Assembly: GCA_047630275.1 (NCBI GenBank)
Contig: JBLHVN010000001.1
Span: 1,302,001 to 1,366,000 of the forward strand
Length of the DNA stretch: 64,000 nucleotides
DNA from: GCA-2720865 sp047630275
GTDB lineage: Bacteria > Bdellovibrionota > Bacteriovoracia > Bacteriovoracales > Bacteriovoracaceae
Direction of reading: 5' to 3'
The notes beneath the pieces are model-generated. The model saw nothing but the letters and a program-made list of their open reading frames with translations, was not told where the DNA came from and did no database searches. Positions 54,701-63,014 of this stretch are shown in pieces. The number at the start of each line of letters is the position of its first letter. Position 1 is the stretch's first letter. The translations under genes were made by a program, and so were the position numbers.

Positions 54701-56115
54701 TCGACATTTTCAATCTCGATGATCTTCTTAATGGTCTCTTTATTGATAGGTTCTATATAAGTCTTATAGGCCATATCAGGGTCAGTCATTATCGTAGCTG
54801 GGTTAGAATTTAAGAGAACAACTTCTATCCCAAGGGCCTTCATTGATTTACAGGCCTGAGTTCCTGAGTAATCAAACTCACTGGCCTGACCAATCTTAAT
54901 GGGACCAGATCCTACAAGAAGGACTCTTTTATATTTCATCTCTTTTTTAATAGGCTGACTAACATCAATTAAAGGGTGAAGAGAATCTGTGTTAACAGGC
55001 TCGTTCTTCCCTTTTAAGAACTCTTCCACTTCTTTAAAGAAGATGGCCGCATCACTTGGTCCCGGGTTAGCTTCTGGGTGAAATTGAACCGACCTTAGAA
55101 AATTATCCGTGCTTCCGATGCCTTCAACTGATTTATCAAAAAGACTTTTATGATGTATAAAGATCTCACGATCTATGGGATTAGACTTAGCTATCTTTAA
55201 AAGGCTTTCTTCATCTGTAGCGTAGCCATGGTTTTGACTAGTGATGAGAATTTCTCCCGTAATCCTATCAAGAACTGGGTGATTGATTCCACGTTGGCCA
55301 AAAGGAAGCTTGATCACTTCCGCCCCGAGGGCGAGGGAGATCAACTGGTGCCCAAGGCAAATTCCTCTCATGGGAATATTAAGCTTAAAAAACTTTTTTA
55401 CTTCTTCGATTTGAACTTTATATTCTCTTGGATCTCCAGGACCATTGCTTAAAAAGATCATACTTGGCTTATAGCTCGCCACTTGTTCAGCTGTAGCATT
55501 GTAAGGCAAGGTGACTAGGGGAAGTTTCATGGCCATAAGGTTCTTAACGATGGCGTCCTTAACGCCGTAGTTGATAAGAACTATGGGATTATCTCCAGCA
55601 ATCTCTAATTTCGGCTCATTTTGGCTGACGAGGCTCAGCTCGTTACAGATAAGCTTTGCCTCTGTGAATTCTTTCACGCTTGGAGTCTTATGATTAAAAC
55701 TTAAAACTGACTTATGACTCTTTTTTGAGTTTACAAGGTACTTAACCAAGCTTCTTGTATCCATTCCTGAAACTAAGGGGCGCTCAGTTTTTAGGAGAAA
55801 TTCATTAGGGGAGAAGTTCCTCGCTATTAAGGCCGTAGCGTGAGACTTCTCACTTTGATCCACTCTTTTGTCATACTCGTAATTTCCCACATGGGCGGTT
55901 GAGAAGATTATATGCTGACCTAGAAAACTAGGGTCACTCATGGTCTCTTGGTAACCACTCATTCCAGTAGTGAAGGCCGCCTCACCCCAGAGACCACCTT
56001 CAATTTCAGGGTCATCTTTCTTTCGGTTGATATAGCCTTTAAAAGATCTTCCATCTTCAAAGTGCAGGTAAACTTTTGATTGTTTTAAACTCTTTCTAAA
56101 CTCACTAGGGGTCAC
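51718..56115 (-). CDS. carAB: Carbamoyl-phosphate synthase, small and large subunits fused
   Basis: The 1465-residue single chain. Residues 1-380 are CarA: an N-terminal domain (G-Y-Q-E-T-M-S-D-P-S) and glutaminase with G-I-C-L-G-H-Q (Cys253) and F-H-P-E-A (His346, Glu348). A linker of about 12 residues leads to Met393, where a full-length CarB of about 1073 residues begins (L-L-V-G-S-G-P-I-K-I-G-Q-A-S-E-F). CarB has two ATP-grasp halves and an MGS-like regulatory domain at the C-terminus. Glutamine ammonia is channelled to make carbamoyl phosphate for pyrimidines and arginine. Subunits are usually separate in bacteria and fused in eukaryotic CPS/CAD. No Shine-Dalgarno precedes Met393, so separate CarB synthesis is unlikely. 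Gene order pyrB, carAB, pyrF. Confidence 0.95.
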   Translation of the reverse strand: MTPSEFRKSLKQSKVYLHFEDGRSFKGYINRKKDDPEIEGGLWGEAAFTTGMSGYQETMSDPSFLGQHIIFSTAHVGNYEYDKRVDQSEKSHATALIARNFSPNEFLLKTERPLVSGMDTRSLVKYLVNSKKSHKSVLSFNHKTPSVKEFTEAKLICNELSLVSQNEPKLEIAGDNPIVLINYGVKDAIVKNLMAMKLPLVTLPYNATAEQVASYKPSMIFLSNGPGDPREYKVQIEEVKKFFKLNIPMRGICLGHQLISLALGAEVIKLPFGQRGINHPVLDRITGEILITSQNHGYATDEESLLKIAKSNPIDREIFIHHKSLFDKSVEGIGSTDNFLRSVQFHPEANPGPSDAAIFFKEVEEFLKGKNEPVNTDSLHPLIDVSQPIKKEMKYKRVLLVGSGPIKIGQASEFDYSGTQACKSMKALGIEVVLLNSNPATIMTDPDMAYKTYIEPINKETIKKIIEIENVDAVLSTMGGQTALNICVELEEENYLSDHNVALLGAKVDTINKTEDRDLFAKELKTLGYETGKRFKGKSEEDALMMATSKVGYPLIIRRDFALGGKGAALVHNSEELKDVFTSDLKFPITMEKSLLGWKEVELEVMVDCEKSGVIICSIENIDPCGIHTGDSITVAPAQTISDRCYQKLRTMSLTIAKHMGVVAGGANVQFAINPNDEDDIVVIEMNPRVSRSSALASKATGYPIAKISAQLALGFTLKEILNDITQASPVAFEPSLDYVAVKIPIFPFNKFPTSSRKLGPQMRSVGEVLALGGCFNEAFLKALRSLELGLEIPELAQLKTTPFDVTMSYLRERLLDQQELCLLTVMEAMRQGMSQTDIHEHSKITPWFLDQVGELIEVEQDLKKSPELLYENFSFYKSLGFSDKHLAFLTNKAQKDILTYRHENNIFPVFKAVDTCSGEFNAETPYFYSTYAEENEAVSLGANGRAVAIMGSGPNRIGQGIEFDYSCVKSCRHLKTKGIKSIMINSNPETVSTDYDSSDRLYLSALYSEDLFDIARNEKVEGMITSFSGQTGIKIRNHLEKNFRKEFLDINFLGATLEVLDLTEDRKLFSEVTKKCGLAQTTAKEVKGFKQLRNAMIEIGLPVIIRPSYVIGGESMYIFHSFDDLEALPAQLKEQLKSSSTIFQVETYLEGALEYDVDLIRDKNGNHVFTVCEHIEHAGVHSGDSGMITPPVVLTDKLYKKMKEISVQLANHLDILGPINIQYAVKDGEIYCIEANPRGSRTIPFLSKAYAMDLAGIATDAMLGESIKSWDRELAPFFCVKQSTFPFDRFLDDNIILGPKMRSTGETLGIDYDKEMAILKSYLGNYPNLNRVGKVLISLADNRKDFILPYLKQLHQNGYTFLATSGTCSYVRKQGLPCTKVAKIGEDDGLSLLDALKDEDMVMVFNTPENMGDSKSDGEVIRNTAISYGVPTFTREENIKAVTEALLGTFSQDLIPVSVQEIQQ

Positions 56116-56190
56116 GTATGTCTCCTTAAGGTTAAATAAAAAATAGGGAATAGCGAAGAGGCGGTTTCGCTCAATAGGGGATAAATAATT

Positions 56191-57183
56191 TTAGAGGGCT
56201 TTAGGCCCTGATTTAATCTTTGCATCGTCGCCATTAAGCTCCAACTGGGAGCTGATATTTCTATTGGTTAAGATGGCCGTGATGATGGCCATCCTCATGT
56301 ATGTGCTGTTTTCAACTTGTTTATAGCCTCTATATAAAGGAGAGTGGATCAAGTCTTCACTGATCTCAACCCCAATATTGGCAGGTCCTGGGTGATAGAC
56401 GAAGATCTCTTTATCAAGCTTACCTAGAGTGTCTAGGCTGACACCAAATTTTTCATGATAAGTGGCAAAGTGTTTATCTTCAGTGCCCTTGTGGCGCTCT
56501 TTTTGAATCCTTAAAAGATAGATACAATCAGATTGTTTAATCGCTTCATCTCTATTGTCAGTATGTGTGATTGAGTCACTCTCACTGCTCGAAGGAATAT
56601 AGCCTTCAGGTCCACAAAGAATAAGCTTCATTCCAAACTGGGGAAGAAGTTCAACTAAGGAGTGAGTCACTCTTGAATGAACACAGTCTCCAATGATGGC
56701 CATGGTCTTTCCGTTTAGATCACCTAAGTCACCTATCATGGTGAAAAGATCTAGGAGGGCCTGAGTAGGATGTTGGTTACTTCCGTCGCCGCCATTTATG
56801 ATCTTTAAAGGAGGGTTCTCTTTAAACTGAGAAAGTTCATTGGTAACTGAAGTTCTGATAATGCAGCAATCTACCCCTTGATAGCGAAGAGTTAAAAGGG
56901 TCTCCTCTAAGGTTTCACCTTTTTTAAGAGAAGAGGTTTCTGCATTGAAATCTATGTACATGCCACCGAGCTTTTGAATAGCGATGGCAAAGCTATGTTT
57001 TGTTCTGGTTGAATTTTCTAAGAAGCTCGTTGCGATGACCGGGGTTCTAAAGCCGGTGTAGAAACTCTCTACAAGGTCTTTGTCTTTTTTCTTATAATCT
57101 GATGTAAGGGATAGCAGGGCCTTGATCTGGATTAGACTTAGGTCGCTGATATTTTCTAGAACCGCTGGAAACCCTTTCATCAC
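56191..57183 (-). CDS. pyrB: Aspartate carbamoyltransferase catalytic chain
   Basis: The 330-residue protein has N-S-T-R-T-K-H-S-F (carbamoyl phosphate site, usually S-T-R-T-R-x-S-F), G-G-D-G-S-N-Q-H-P-T-Q-A-L-L-D-L, and Y-H-P-G-P-A-N-I-G-V-E-I. The middle K in place of R is seen in some members. It makes carbamoyl-aspartate. No pyrI regulatory chain or pyrC is next to it. AGGAAG precedes the ATG; three inverted repeats lie in its leader. Confidence 0.93.
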   Translation of the reverse strand: MMKGFPAVLENISDLSLIQIKALLSLTSDYKKKDKDLVESFYTGFRTPVIATSFLENSTRTKHSFAIAIQKLGGMYIDFNAETSSLKKGETLEETLLTLRYQGVDCCIIRTSVTNELSQFKENPPLKIINGGDGSNQHPTQALLDLFTMIGDLGDLNGKTMAIIGDCVHSRVTHSLVELLPQFGMKLILCGPEGYIPSSSESDSITHTDNRDEAIKQSDCIYLLRIQKERHKGTEDKHFATYHEKFGVSLDTLGKLDKEIFVYHPGPANIGVEISEDLIHSPLYRGYKQVENSTYMRMAIITAILTNRNISSQLELNGDDAKIKSGPKAL

Positions 57184-57190
57184 TTCCTTT

Positions 57191-57266
57191 CAGGTTATTA
57201 AACCTGCAATAGAACTCGTGTGTTTGTTTCAACACAAAAGCGGTGGTAGACTTCGTTAGTAAGTCT
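57191..57266 (-). promoter_or_regulatory. Three inverted repeats in the pyrB leader / divergent promoter region
   Basis: On the plus strand: CAGGTT/AACCTG (57191-57196, 57201-57206), TGTGTT/AACACA (57219-57224, 57231-57236) and AGACTT/AAGTCT (57248-57253, 57261-57266). The first ends just before the pyrB Shine-Dalgarno. They could be operators or leader hairpins for pyrimidine control. No T-run terminator is seen. Confidence 0.4.
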
Positions 57267-57283
57267 AAGATACCCGACTTAAT

Positions 57284-58300
57284 TTGGAAAGAATGAAAGA
57301 GTTAAATGTTTATGACACGTCGATTCAAAAAGAAGCCTTAATCAATGAACTTAAGGGAAACTTATTTGAATTCCTAGTTGGGCAATGTCTAGCTAATTCT
57401 TATGGCCTTGAAGGGGAATTTCTTGGCTCAATCTCTCCGGAATTCACAGATCGTCTCCAAACCTATGAACTTTGGCTGAGGGAAAACTCCCCAGAACTTT
57501 TAGAGAAACTGCCTCACTTGGCCAGGTCAACGGCTGAATTCTTCAAGAAAAAGGAAATGGATAGAATTGACGCCATCCTCTTAGTAGGAAAGGTTCTTGG
57601 AGGAAGCAGTGATCAAAGGGCCAAGGAAGCTGATCTTCTCCTTAAAAAGAAGGACTCAGTAAGTTCTTTAAGCCTAAAGCTCTGTAAGGAAAATTCTTTT
57701 GTGAACACTAAGAGCGCCGGTGCAAGGAGCTTCTTTCCAAAGTATTTTTCAAAGAGTTTTCCGAGTGCCAGAAGCGCTCAAAATAATTTAAATCATAAAC
57801 TAGAAGAAGATTATAAAGAAGTAAGCATGGCCCTCCATGAGATGGCAGGGCTTCCTGTAGAACAGCAGTTTGGTACAGCATGGAAAGAGGCGGGGCTCCC
57901 CCTTCTTCCTGGACAGTTAAACACTGAGATGAATAAAAGATTAAAAGAGCATTATTACTATATGATCCAATCTTTCTATGAAGTTTGGGAAAACCTTTAT
58001 AAGAAAGATCATAAGAAGTTTAAAGATAGCATGATGCCCTTGCTAGGTTTTGGGCATAAAGATCTGATTCAGCTTTCTTGTTTTTATTCAGGGGATTATC
58101 AACTAAGCTTTAACAATATAAAGAAAGCTCAGCCTTATAGGTTAAAACTCGAAGAGGCGGTCTTGATCCCACCTAAAGAAGGGCTAAGTTCTTTTGAAAT
58201 GAAGATGGAAGACTGTAGTTTTCAAATTAGGCTTAAGCCTATGAATAAATTTACAGTTCCCGGGCTTAAAGTAAACTGCTCGCTTAAATTACTAAAATAG
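57284..58300 (+). CDS. Putative PD-(D/E)XK-fold nuclease without a partner methylase
   Basis: The 338-residue protein is probably cytoplasmic. An N-terminal helix with G-N-L-F-E-F (Glu28), then at 115-140 E-A-D-L-L-L (Asp117), S-L-S-L-K-L-C-K (Lys132) and N-S-F-V-N-T-K-S-A-G follow a PD-(D/E)XK order (E helix ... D ... xxK), as in several type II restriction enzymes whose K-x-x-x-x-S/N-F-V-N-T-K-S motif is alike. The Glu of ExK would be Ser130 here, which is a known variant. No DNA methyltransferase of that type is adjacent (the methyltransferase at 48.5 kb is distant). The assignment is by motif only. Confidence 0.5.
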   Translation: MERMKELNVYDTSIQKEALINELKGNLFEFLVGQCLANSYGLEGEFLGSISPEFTDRLQTYELWLRENSPELLEKLPHLARSTAEFFKKKEMDRIDAILLVGKVLGGSSDQRAKEADLLLKKKDSVSSLSLKLCKENSFVNTKSAGARSFFPKYFSKSFPSARSAQNNLNHKLEEDYKEVSMALHEMAGLPVEQQFGTAWKEAGLPLLPGQLNTEMNKRLKEHYYYMIQSFYEVWENLYKKDHKKFKDSMMPLLGFGHKDLIQLSCFYSGDYQLSFNNIKKAQPYRLKLEEAVLIPPKEGLSSFEMKMEDCSFQIRLKPMNKFTVPGLKVNCSLKLLK

Positions 58301-58315
58301 ATTGGGTTTAAATAA

Positions 58316-59308
58316 ATGAACGACATTATAACTTATCTTATCTCACCTCAAAGGCCCACGGAAGATCCGGGATTTAAGTATTCTTGGTATCAATCAATTA
58401 AAGAAGTGCGGGATTGTTTAATCTCTAACCCCACTGATTGTTTTATTATTGATTATTCTCAAGTTGATCACGGCTTTCATTTTGATAAGGATCTTTTCTT
58501 AAAAGAAGCGCGGGATTTTTCTTCTGTTCAGGGGCTTGCTTTTAAGATCAATAAAGGAGAGCCCTTAATAAGCCTAGGCCCTGATTTTAAAATGCTAAAG
58601 GAAGAAGCCTCTCCTAATGATATTCATAGGGATGGACTTGTGAGAGTGCCTCTTTATTATTTATCAAAAGTAGCCTCACTTGATTTTATCACTGATCAAG
58701 GGGTTCAAATCCCTCTTTTAAATTATGGACTGCCTATTGCTTTTTCTAAGGTAAATCTTGATTACCGCAAAAAAGTTCCCGCACTCTTTCTCGACCGAGA
58801 TGGGGTTGTTAATAAAGACGTAGGTTATGTTTATAAACATGAAGAGATTGAGTATATAGAAGAAATATTTCCTATCATTAAGCTCTTTAATGAAAGAAAT
58901 TGGCCAGTCTTTATTATCACCAATCAATCTGGCGTCGCTCAAGGAATGTATAGGGAAGAAGACGTAAGAGCTCTTCATAAAGAAATGGAAGTTGACCTCT
59001 TTAAAAGAGGCTTAGTCATTAAGGAATGGGTCTATTGTCCTTATCACTTTGAAAAAGGGCAGGGGGACTATAAGAGGCATAGCTTTACAAGAAAGCCAGG
59101 GGCAGGCATGGCCCTTTTCCTTCTAGAGAAATATGCCATTGATGTTGATAAAAGTTTTATGATTGGAGATAAAGAATCAGATCAACTTTTAATTAAGGGC
59201 CTCAACTTTATCCAAGTAAAAGGCAACTATGCCTACAATGAAGCCAATGCTTTTTGCTTTGATTCGTTTTCAAAGATTCAAGAATATATTGAAGGCAAGA
59301 TTGTTTAA
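58316..59308 (+). CDS. HAD phosphatase, GmhB-like, with an N-terminal extension
   Basis: The 330-residue protein. The C-terminal half (from about 155) is a histidinol-phosphate/heptose-bisphosphate phosphatase: F-L-D-R-D-G-V-V-N (Asp160, Asp162), I-I-T-N-Q-S-G-V-A-Q-G, R-K-P-G-A-G-M and M-I-G-D-K-E-S-D. It dephosphorylates a sugar bisphosphate in LPS-heptose synthesis, or a relative. The zinc loop is degenerate: C-P-Y-H then no C-x-C, where GmhB has four ligands. The 155-residue N-terminal part is unknown (an extra mixed alpha/beta domain). It follows the nuclease-like gene by 15 bp. Confidence 0.8.
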   Translation: MNDIITYLISPQRPTEDPGFKYSWYQSIKEVRDCLISNPTDCFIIDYSQVDHGFHFDKDLFLKEARDFSSVQGLAFKINKGEPLISLGPDFKMLKEEASPNDIHRDGLVRVPLYYLSKVASLDFITDQGVQIPLLNYGLPIAFSKVNLDYRKKVPALFLDRDGVVNKDVGYVYKHEEIEYIEEIFPIIKLFNERNWPVFIITNQSGVAQGMYREEDVRALHKEMEVDLFKRGLVIKEWVYCPYHFEKGQGDYKRHSFTRKPGAGMALFLLEKYAIDVDKSFMIGDKESDQLLIKGLNFIQVKGNYAYNEANAFCFDSFSKIQEYIEGKIV

Positions 59309-59386
59309 AAATAAGCACTTGCCAAAGCGCGTAGAAAAGAAAAAAATAAGATAGTAAGTAATTGTTTGCTACCAATGGAGATACCA

Positions 59387-59731
59387 ATGAAGTTAGCTCT
59401 CATTATACTAGGTCTCTTTTTTCTTTCTTTAACTGTTCGCTCAAGAGAGCTTACTCTTTCTGAAAGAGGAGTGCTCTTGGGCCTTCAAAAATCTAGTGAA
59501 ATTAAAACCTATATGACAGATAAGATAATTAAGACTGACCTTTCAATGCGCGACTATATCGGCTTCTTGGCCCTTCGCCGTGCTTGCGATCCGGTCAATA
59601 TCTTGGTCCGCCATATTGAAAAGCAAGATGAAAACTTCAAGGATCAAAGCAAGAGCCTGGCACCTTTGATGAACGCTTGCGAGAAAGGCAGCCTTGGATT
59701 GACTCATCTTTATATTGGTCAAAACCACTAA
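59387..59731 (+). CDS. Small secreted protein of unknown function
   Basis: About 114 residues. The ATG at 59387 is preferred because GGAG lies about seven bases upstream; earlier TTG/ATG codons (59366, 59375) lie before or on it. A signal peptide covers about 1-20. The mature helical part has two cysteines (R-A-C-D-P and N-A-C-E-K) that could pair. No family is recognised. Confidence 0.6.
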   Translation: MKLALIILGLFFLSLTVRSRELTLSERGVLLGLQKSSEIKTYMTDKIIKTDLSMRDYIGFLALRRACDPVNILVRHIEKQDENFKDQSKSLAPLMNACEKGSLGLTHLYIGQNH

Positions 59732-59815
59732 TATCATTACTTTTTACACTGTGCATTAACAAATGACTGTTTTTAGGATACGCTGGCGCCTAACTCTATC
59801 CCCGAGGTGCTAATT

Positions 59816-61807
59816 ATGCGTATTCTAATGTCTTATCTACTCTTTCTCGGCCTTTTTGCGAATCAGGCCAATGCTTTTGATGGAGCCATCACTGATATTG
59901 GCCCTGAAAAGCAAGATAGGATTGAATACCTACTTAACCGCCATAAACCTACTTCAGTCAGACCTGAATCTTGTCCTATGCAAAGTAATAAGCATAAAGA
60001 CATCCTTGGGAAGATCGAAAATATTAAGAACCTCTTTAAAGATAATTGCACCAATACAGACCCGGCACGCCTAGAAGAGCTCCTCTCAGGGGCCACGTCA
60101 ATTCAATCTGAAATAAACGCGGCCCAGGCCCAAACCGGTAGCAACCAATCAACAAGTATTCCAACAGAAGTTAACGGACAAGACATCAGCTCTGTGGTTA
60201 ACAATATCAATGGCATCTTAACAACAGGTCAATGTAAGTTTAAAGATGGAAGCTTTTTAGAAAACACCGCTGATGTGATCACTAGTTTTTCTCAAATGGG
60301 TCTACTTGTTCCTAATTCAAATGGTCTTGTGATCTCTGCGGGAGGATTAGCTTTATCTTCTATCCTAAGAATCATGCATAGCCTTTTTACACCACTTTTT
60401 GATTTTACAAAGACAAGTGAGAGGCAGACTTTTATAAAACTAAATTGTTCATTCTACGATATAAGAAGAGACATTGAAGCATCTGGTTTTATGGACGTTT
60501 CTTCAACTCATCATAAAGATGATCTTGATGAAGTTAAATCGATTGTTAAAGAGCTTGAAGAAAAACTAGAGAATATTGATAAAGAGAAGGCCTCAATCTT
60601 AACAAAGATCTCTAAAGATGAAGCGGCTTTCATCAAAGATAAACTAGGAACTTTAGACGCCCTTTCTAAAATAATTGAAAAGGCAAACCTTATTATTAAT
60701 GAAAAGGTTCAAGACAACGCTGGTGTTCCTGCCAATACAAAGAAACTCCAAGTCATTCAAGAGCTAACCCTCTTAAAAGGAGAGCTAAGCAGCCTCTTAA
60801 GCGCCTATACTGAAAGCGGAATGAGTAAGATTCCTCCTATGGATATGATGCTCAATGAGGAATTAAAGAAGTTAGACTTTAGCGGGGAGAACCTCGAAGC
60901 TTATATGAAGTTAGTCAAAGAAGATGTGAATGCCTTTAATAATGGATTTAGGGCCAACCTCCTTTTTCACTTTGATCGAATCTCAAATGATATCGCTACA
61001 AGTGCCAAAGATCTTAAGAAGAAATTCAACGAAGAGACCTTGATCGATGGACTAAAGGTTCCTGAGTATATCAAGGCCTTAGAAAAAGAAACTGCAGCAC
61101 TAACAGCAAGCATAGGGAAAACTCATAAGAAATTAAAGGTTATTGAATTAAGGCTGGCCAGGATTACTAAAGATGAAGCCTATTCAAGTGCTGATGATGG
61201 GGAAGATAATATTGTAAGCATTCTTTCTAGTTATAACGAAATCACAGAGCAGGTCTATGGAGAGTGGGGAGAGAAATTTCTTCGCTACACAACTGAGAGC
61301 TCTTATGAAAAGAATAAATTATTCGAAGAAAAGTTCAATATCTTTGCTAAGCAACATTTAATCGAAAAAGAGGGCACATTCATTGTCCCAAAGGCCAGTG
61401 ATAGAAGTGAGCTTAGAACTCTTTATGCCTGCCAAGATGCCGAGCCTTTTAGAAGGGCATGGAAGCTAGCTAATGGTCTCAGCCAAAATGGTTATGATTT
61501 CTTAGCCACGAACAAAGACCTCTTTCATTCAGATACAGCTGAGTCTTTAATGTCAGGGATTCACCTAAAGAGAAGTGACTTTGAAAGAATCCAGTTTCAC
61601 TATAAATCGGCCATGTTTGCTAAGAAGCTCATCAATAAAGAAGAAGTCTCTTCAAAGAATAAGGAGAAATACCTTAAGAAAAGAGGAGGGCATAAGCGTT
61701 ATTTAGGTATGGTAATGCTTGAGGTTAACCGTTCGAAACAAAAGGCCATCCTCTTACAAGAGCTTATAGAGCGCTATAACTGCTCTAAAGTGACAACTGA
61801 AGAATAG
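59816..61807 (+). CDS. Large secreted helical protein of unknown function
   Basis: About 663 residues. The ATG at 59816 is chosen because GAGG (59804-59807) is eight bases upstream; the frame's GTG at 59807 overlaps it. The signal peptide ends A-N-A (about 20). The body is nearly all amphipathic helix, with coiled-coil stretches at 240-290 and 390-450. A hydrophobic segment lies near 170-205. Cysteines are few. No domain is recognised. It ends at a strong terminator. Confidence 0.75.
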   Translation: MRILMSYLLFLGLFANQANAFDGAITDIGPEKQDRIEYLLNRHKPTSVRPESCPMQSNKHKDILGKIENIKNLFKDNCTNTDPARLEELLSGATSIQSEINAAQAQTGSNQSTSIPTEVNGQDISSVVNNINGILTTGQCKFKDGSFLENTADVITSFSQMGLLVPNSNGLVISAGGLALSSILRIMHSLFTPLFDFTKTSERQTFIKLNCSFYDIRRDIEASGFMDVSSTHHKDDLDEVKSIVKELEEKLENIDKEKASILTKISKDEAAFIKDKLGTLDALSKIIEKANLIINEKVQDNAGVPANTKKLQVIQELTLLKGELSSLLSAYTESGMSKIPPMDMMLNEELKKLDFSGENLEAYMKLVKEDVNAFNNGFRANLLFHFDRISNDIATSAKDLKKKFNEETLIDGLKVPEYIKALEKETAALTASIGKTHKKLKVIELRLARITKDEAYSSADDGEDNIVSILSSYNEITEQVYGEWGEKFLRYTTESSYEKNKLFEEKFNIFAKQHLIEKEGTFIVPKASDRSELRTLYACQDAEPFRRAWKLANGLSQNGYDFLATNKDLFHSDTAESLMSGIHLKRSDFERIQFHYKSAMFAKKLINKEEVSSKNKEKYLKKRGGHKRYLGMVMLEVNRSKQKAILLQELIERYNCSKVTTEE

Positions 61808-61834
61808 GCCAAAAAATCTATAATGGAGTGCGTT

Positions 61835-61860
61835 GGCGGGTTTGAACCCGCCTTCTTTTT
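61835..61860 (+). terminator. Intrinsic terminator
   Basis: GGCGGGT (61835-61841) pairs with ACCCGCC (61846-61852) over a 4-nt loop, followed by TTCTTTTT. Confidence 0.9.
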
Positions 61861-61875
61861 GACTATAATAACTCC

Positions 61876-62877
61876 ATGACAAAAACCAAGAAGAACCTCA
61901 TCATTGCCTCCCTTATCCTAGACGTTATTATCTTAATTCCTGTCTTATTTTATTTCTTAGTCATCCCAAGATCTGAAATAGACGGCCTTGTTAAGAACTT
62001 CGTTGACGTAAAAGTTATTAATAACCAACCTCAGTATAAGATTGTCTCTAAAAAACCGGCGAACTGGAAAACACTAAAAGAAATAAGTTATGTTGCTGCC
62101 CACGCCATTGTGGTTAGTGAAGACTGGGGCTTTTATGAGCATAATGGTTACGATCTCTCGCAAATGAAAGAAGCAGTAGAAGACACTGTTGAAGATGGAA
62201 AGAAACTTCGCGGAGCCTCAACTATTTCTCAACAAGTGGTGAAGAATCTATTCTTAACCAATGAGCGCTCATACGTTAGGAAATTAAAAGAGCTTAGCTA
62301 TTCTATGTATATGGAAAGAAGCCTAAGCAAAGAGAAGATCCTAGAGATCTATTTAAACATTATCGAATACGGCGAAGGCCTCTATGGCATCAATAACGCT
62401 TCAAAGAAATACTTTAATAAAGCGCCAAAAAATTTAACGGCCAGAGAAGGGGCGTTCTTGGCCATGCTTTTACCGAGTCCTAAAAGACATGCTCAAAGCT
62501 TTAAAGAAAAAGACTTAACTCCCTTTGCTTCAAAGGTAGTGGACTCAATCATTGATAAGTTAGCCAGAGCAAATTATATCAAAAAAGAACAGGCCCCTTT
62601 AGAGAAGGCCCGTAGCTTTTCATGGGAGAAAACCAAGAGGACGGCCCCTAAAGAAGAAACGGCCAAGGATGTTTTAGAACTTAAGCAAACTGAAATTGAA
62701 GATAAGGTCCGCGCTGCCTCAGGAAGAAAGTCTAAGGGCAAGAGGCGTAAGAAAGATAGAGAGGAAGACCAATACGCTAGAGACTCTAGTATTGAAGTCT
62801 CTGATGAACCTTCTTTTGATGATGACGCTATCATCGAAGATAATTCAGGCCTAGAAGAGGAATTCTCCCTCGAGTAA
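61876..62877 (+). CDS. mtgA: Monofunctional peptidoglycan glycosyltransferase (GT51, MtgA-like)
   Basis: The 333-residue protein has one N-terminal membrane helix (about 8-30) and a GT51 domain: V-S-E-D-W-G-F-Y-E-H-N-G (the first catalytic Glu), R-G-A-S-T-I-S-Q-Q-V-V-K-N, R-K-L-K-E-L-S-Y-S-M-Y-M-E and I-L-E-I-Y-L-N-I-I-E-Y-G. It polymerises lipid II glycan strands at the membrane. No transpeptidase domain is present. The C-terminal 70 residues are unusual: a basic cluster then acidic disorder (K-G-K-R-R-K-K-D-R and then E/D-rich), not found in E. coli MtgA. Confidence 0.9.
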   Translation: MTKTKKNLIIASLILDVIILIPVLFYFLVIPRSEIDGLVKNFVDVKVINNQPQYKIVSKKPANWKTLKEISYVAAHAIVVSEDWGFYEHNGYDLSQMKEAVEDTVEDGKKLRGASTISQQVVKNLFLTNERSYVRKLKELSYSMYMERSLSKEKILEIYLNIIEYGEGLYGINNASKKYFNKAPKNLTAREGAFLAMLLPSPKRHAQSFKEKDLTPFASKVVDSIIDKLARANYIKKEQAPLEKARSFSWEKTKRTAPKEETAKDVLELKQTEIEDKVRAASGRKSKGKRRKKDREEDQYARDSSIEVSDEPSFDDDAIIEDNSGLEEEFSLE

Positions 62878-63014
62878 ATAAAAACGGCCGTATAGACTTT
62901 AGACAATTTCCCTTAAATGATACTCATTATATCAATAACTTAGAGCCCTATTCTCGGCACGATTCTTGTAACTATATCTCTACTTACACTAATATCTGCT
63001 GAAAAGGGCCTATT

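Noticed and set aside
54939..54960. Internal start of a separate carB at Met393 of the fusion
   Set aside because: No Shine-Dalgarno at workable spacing, and no stop between the CarA and CarB parts.
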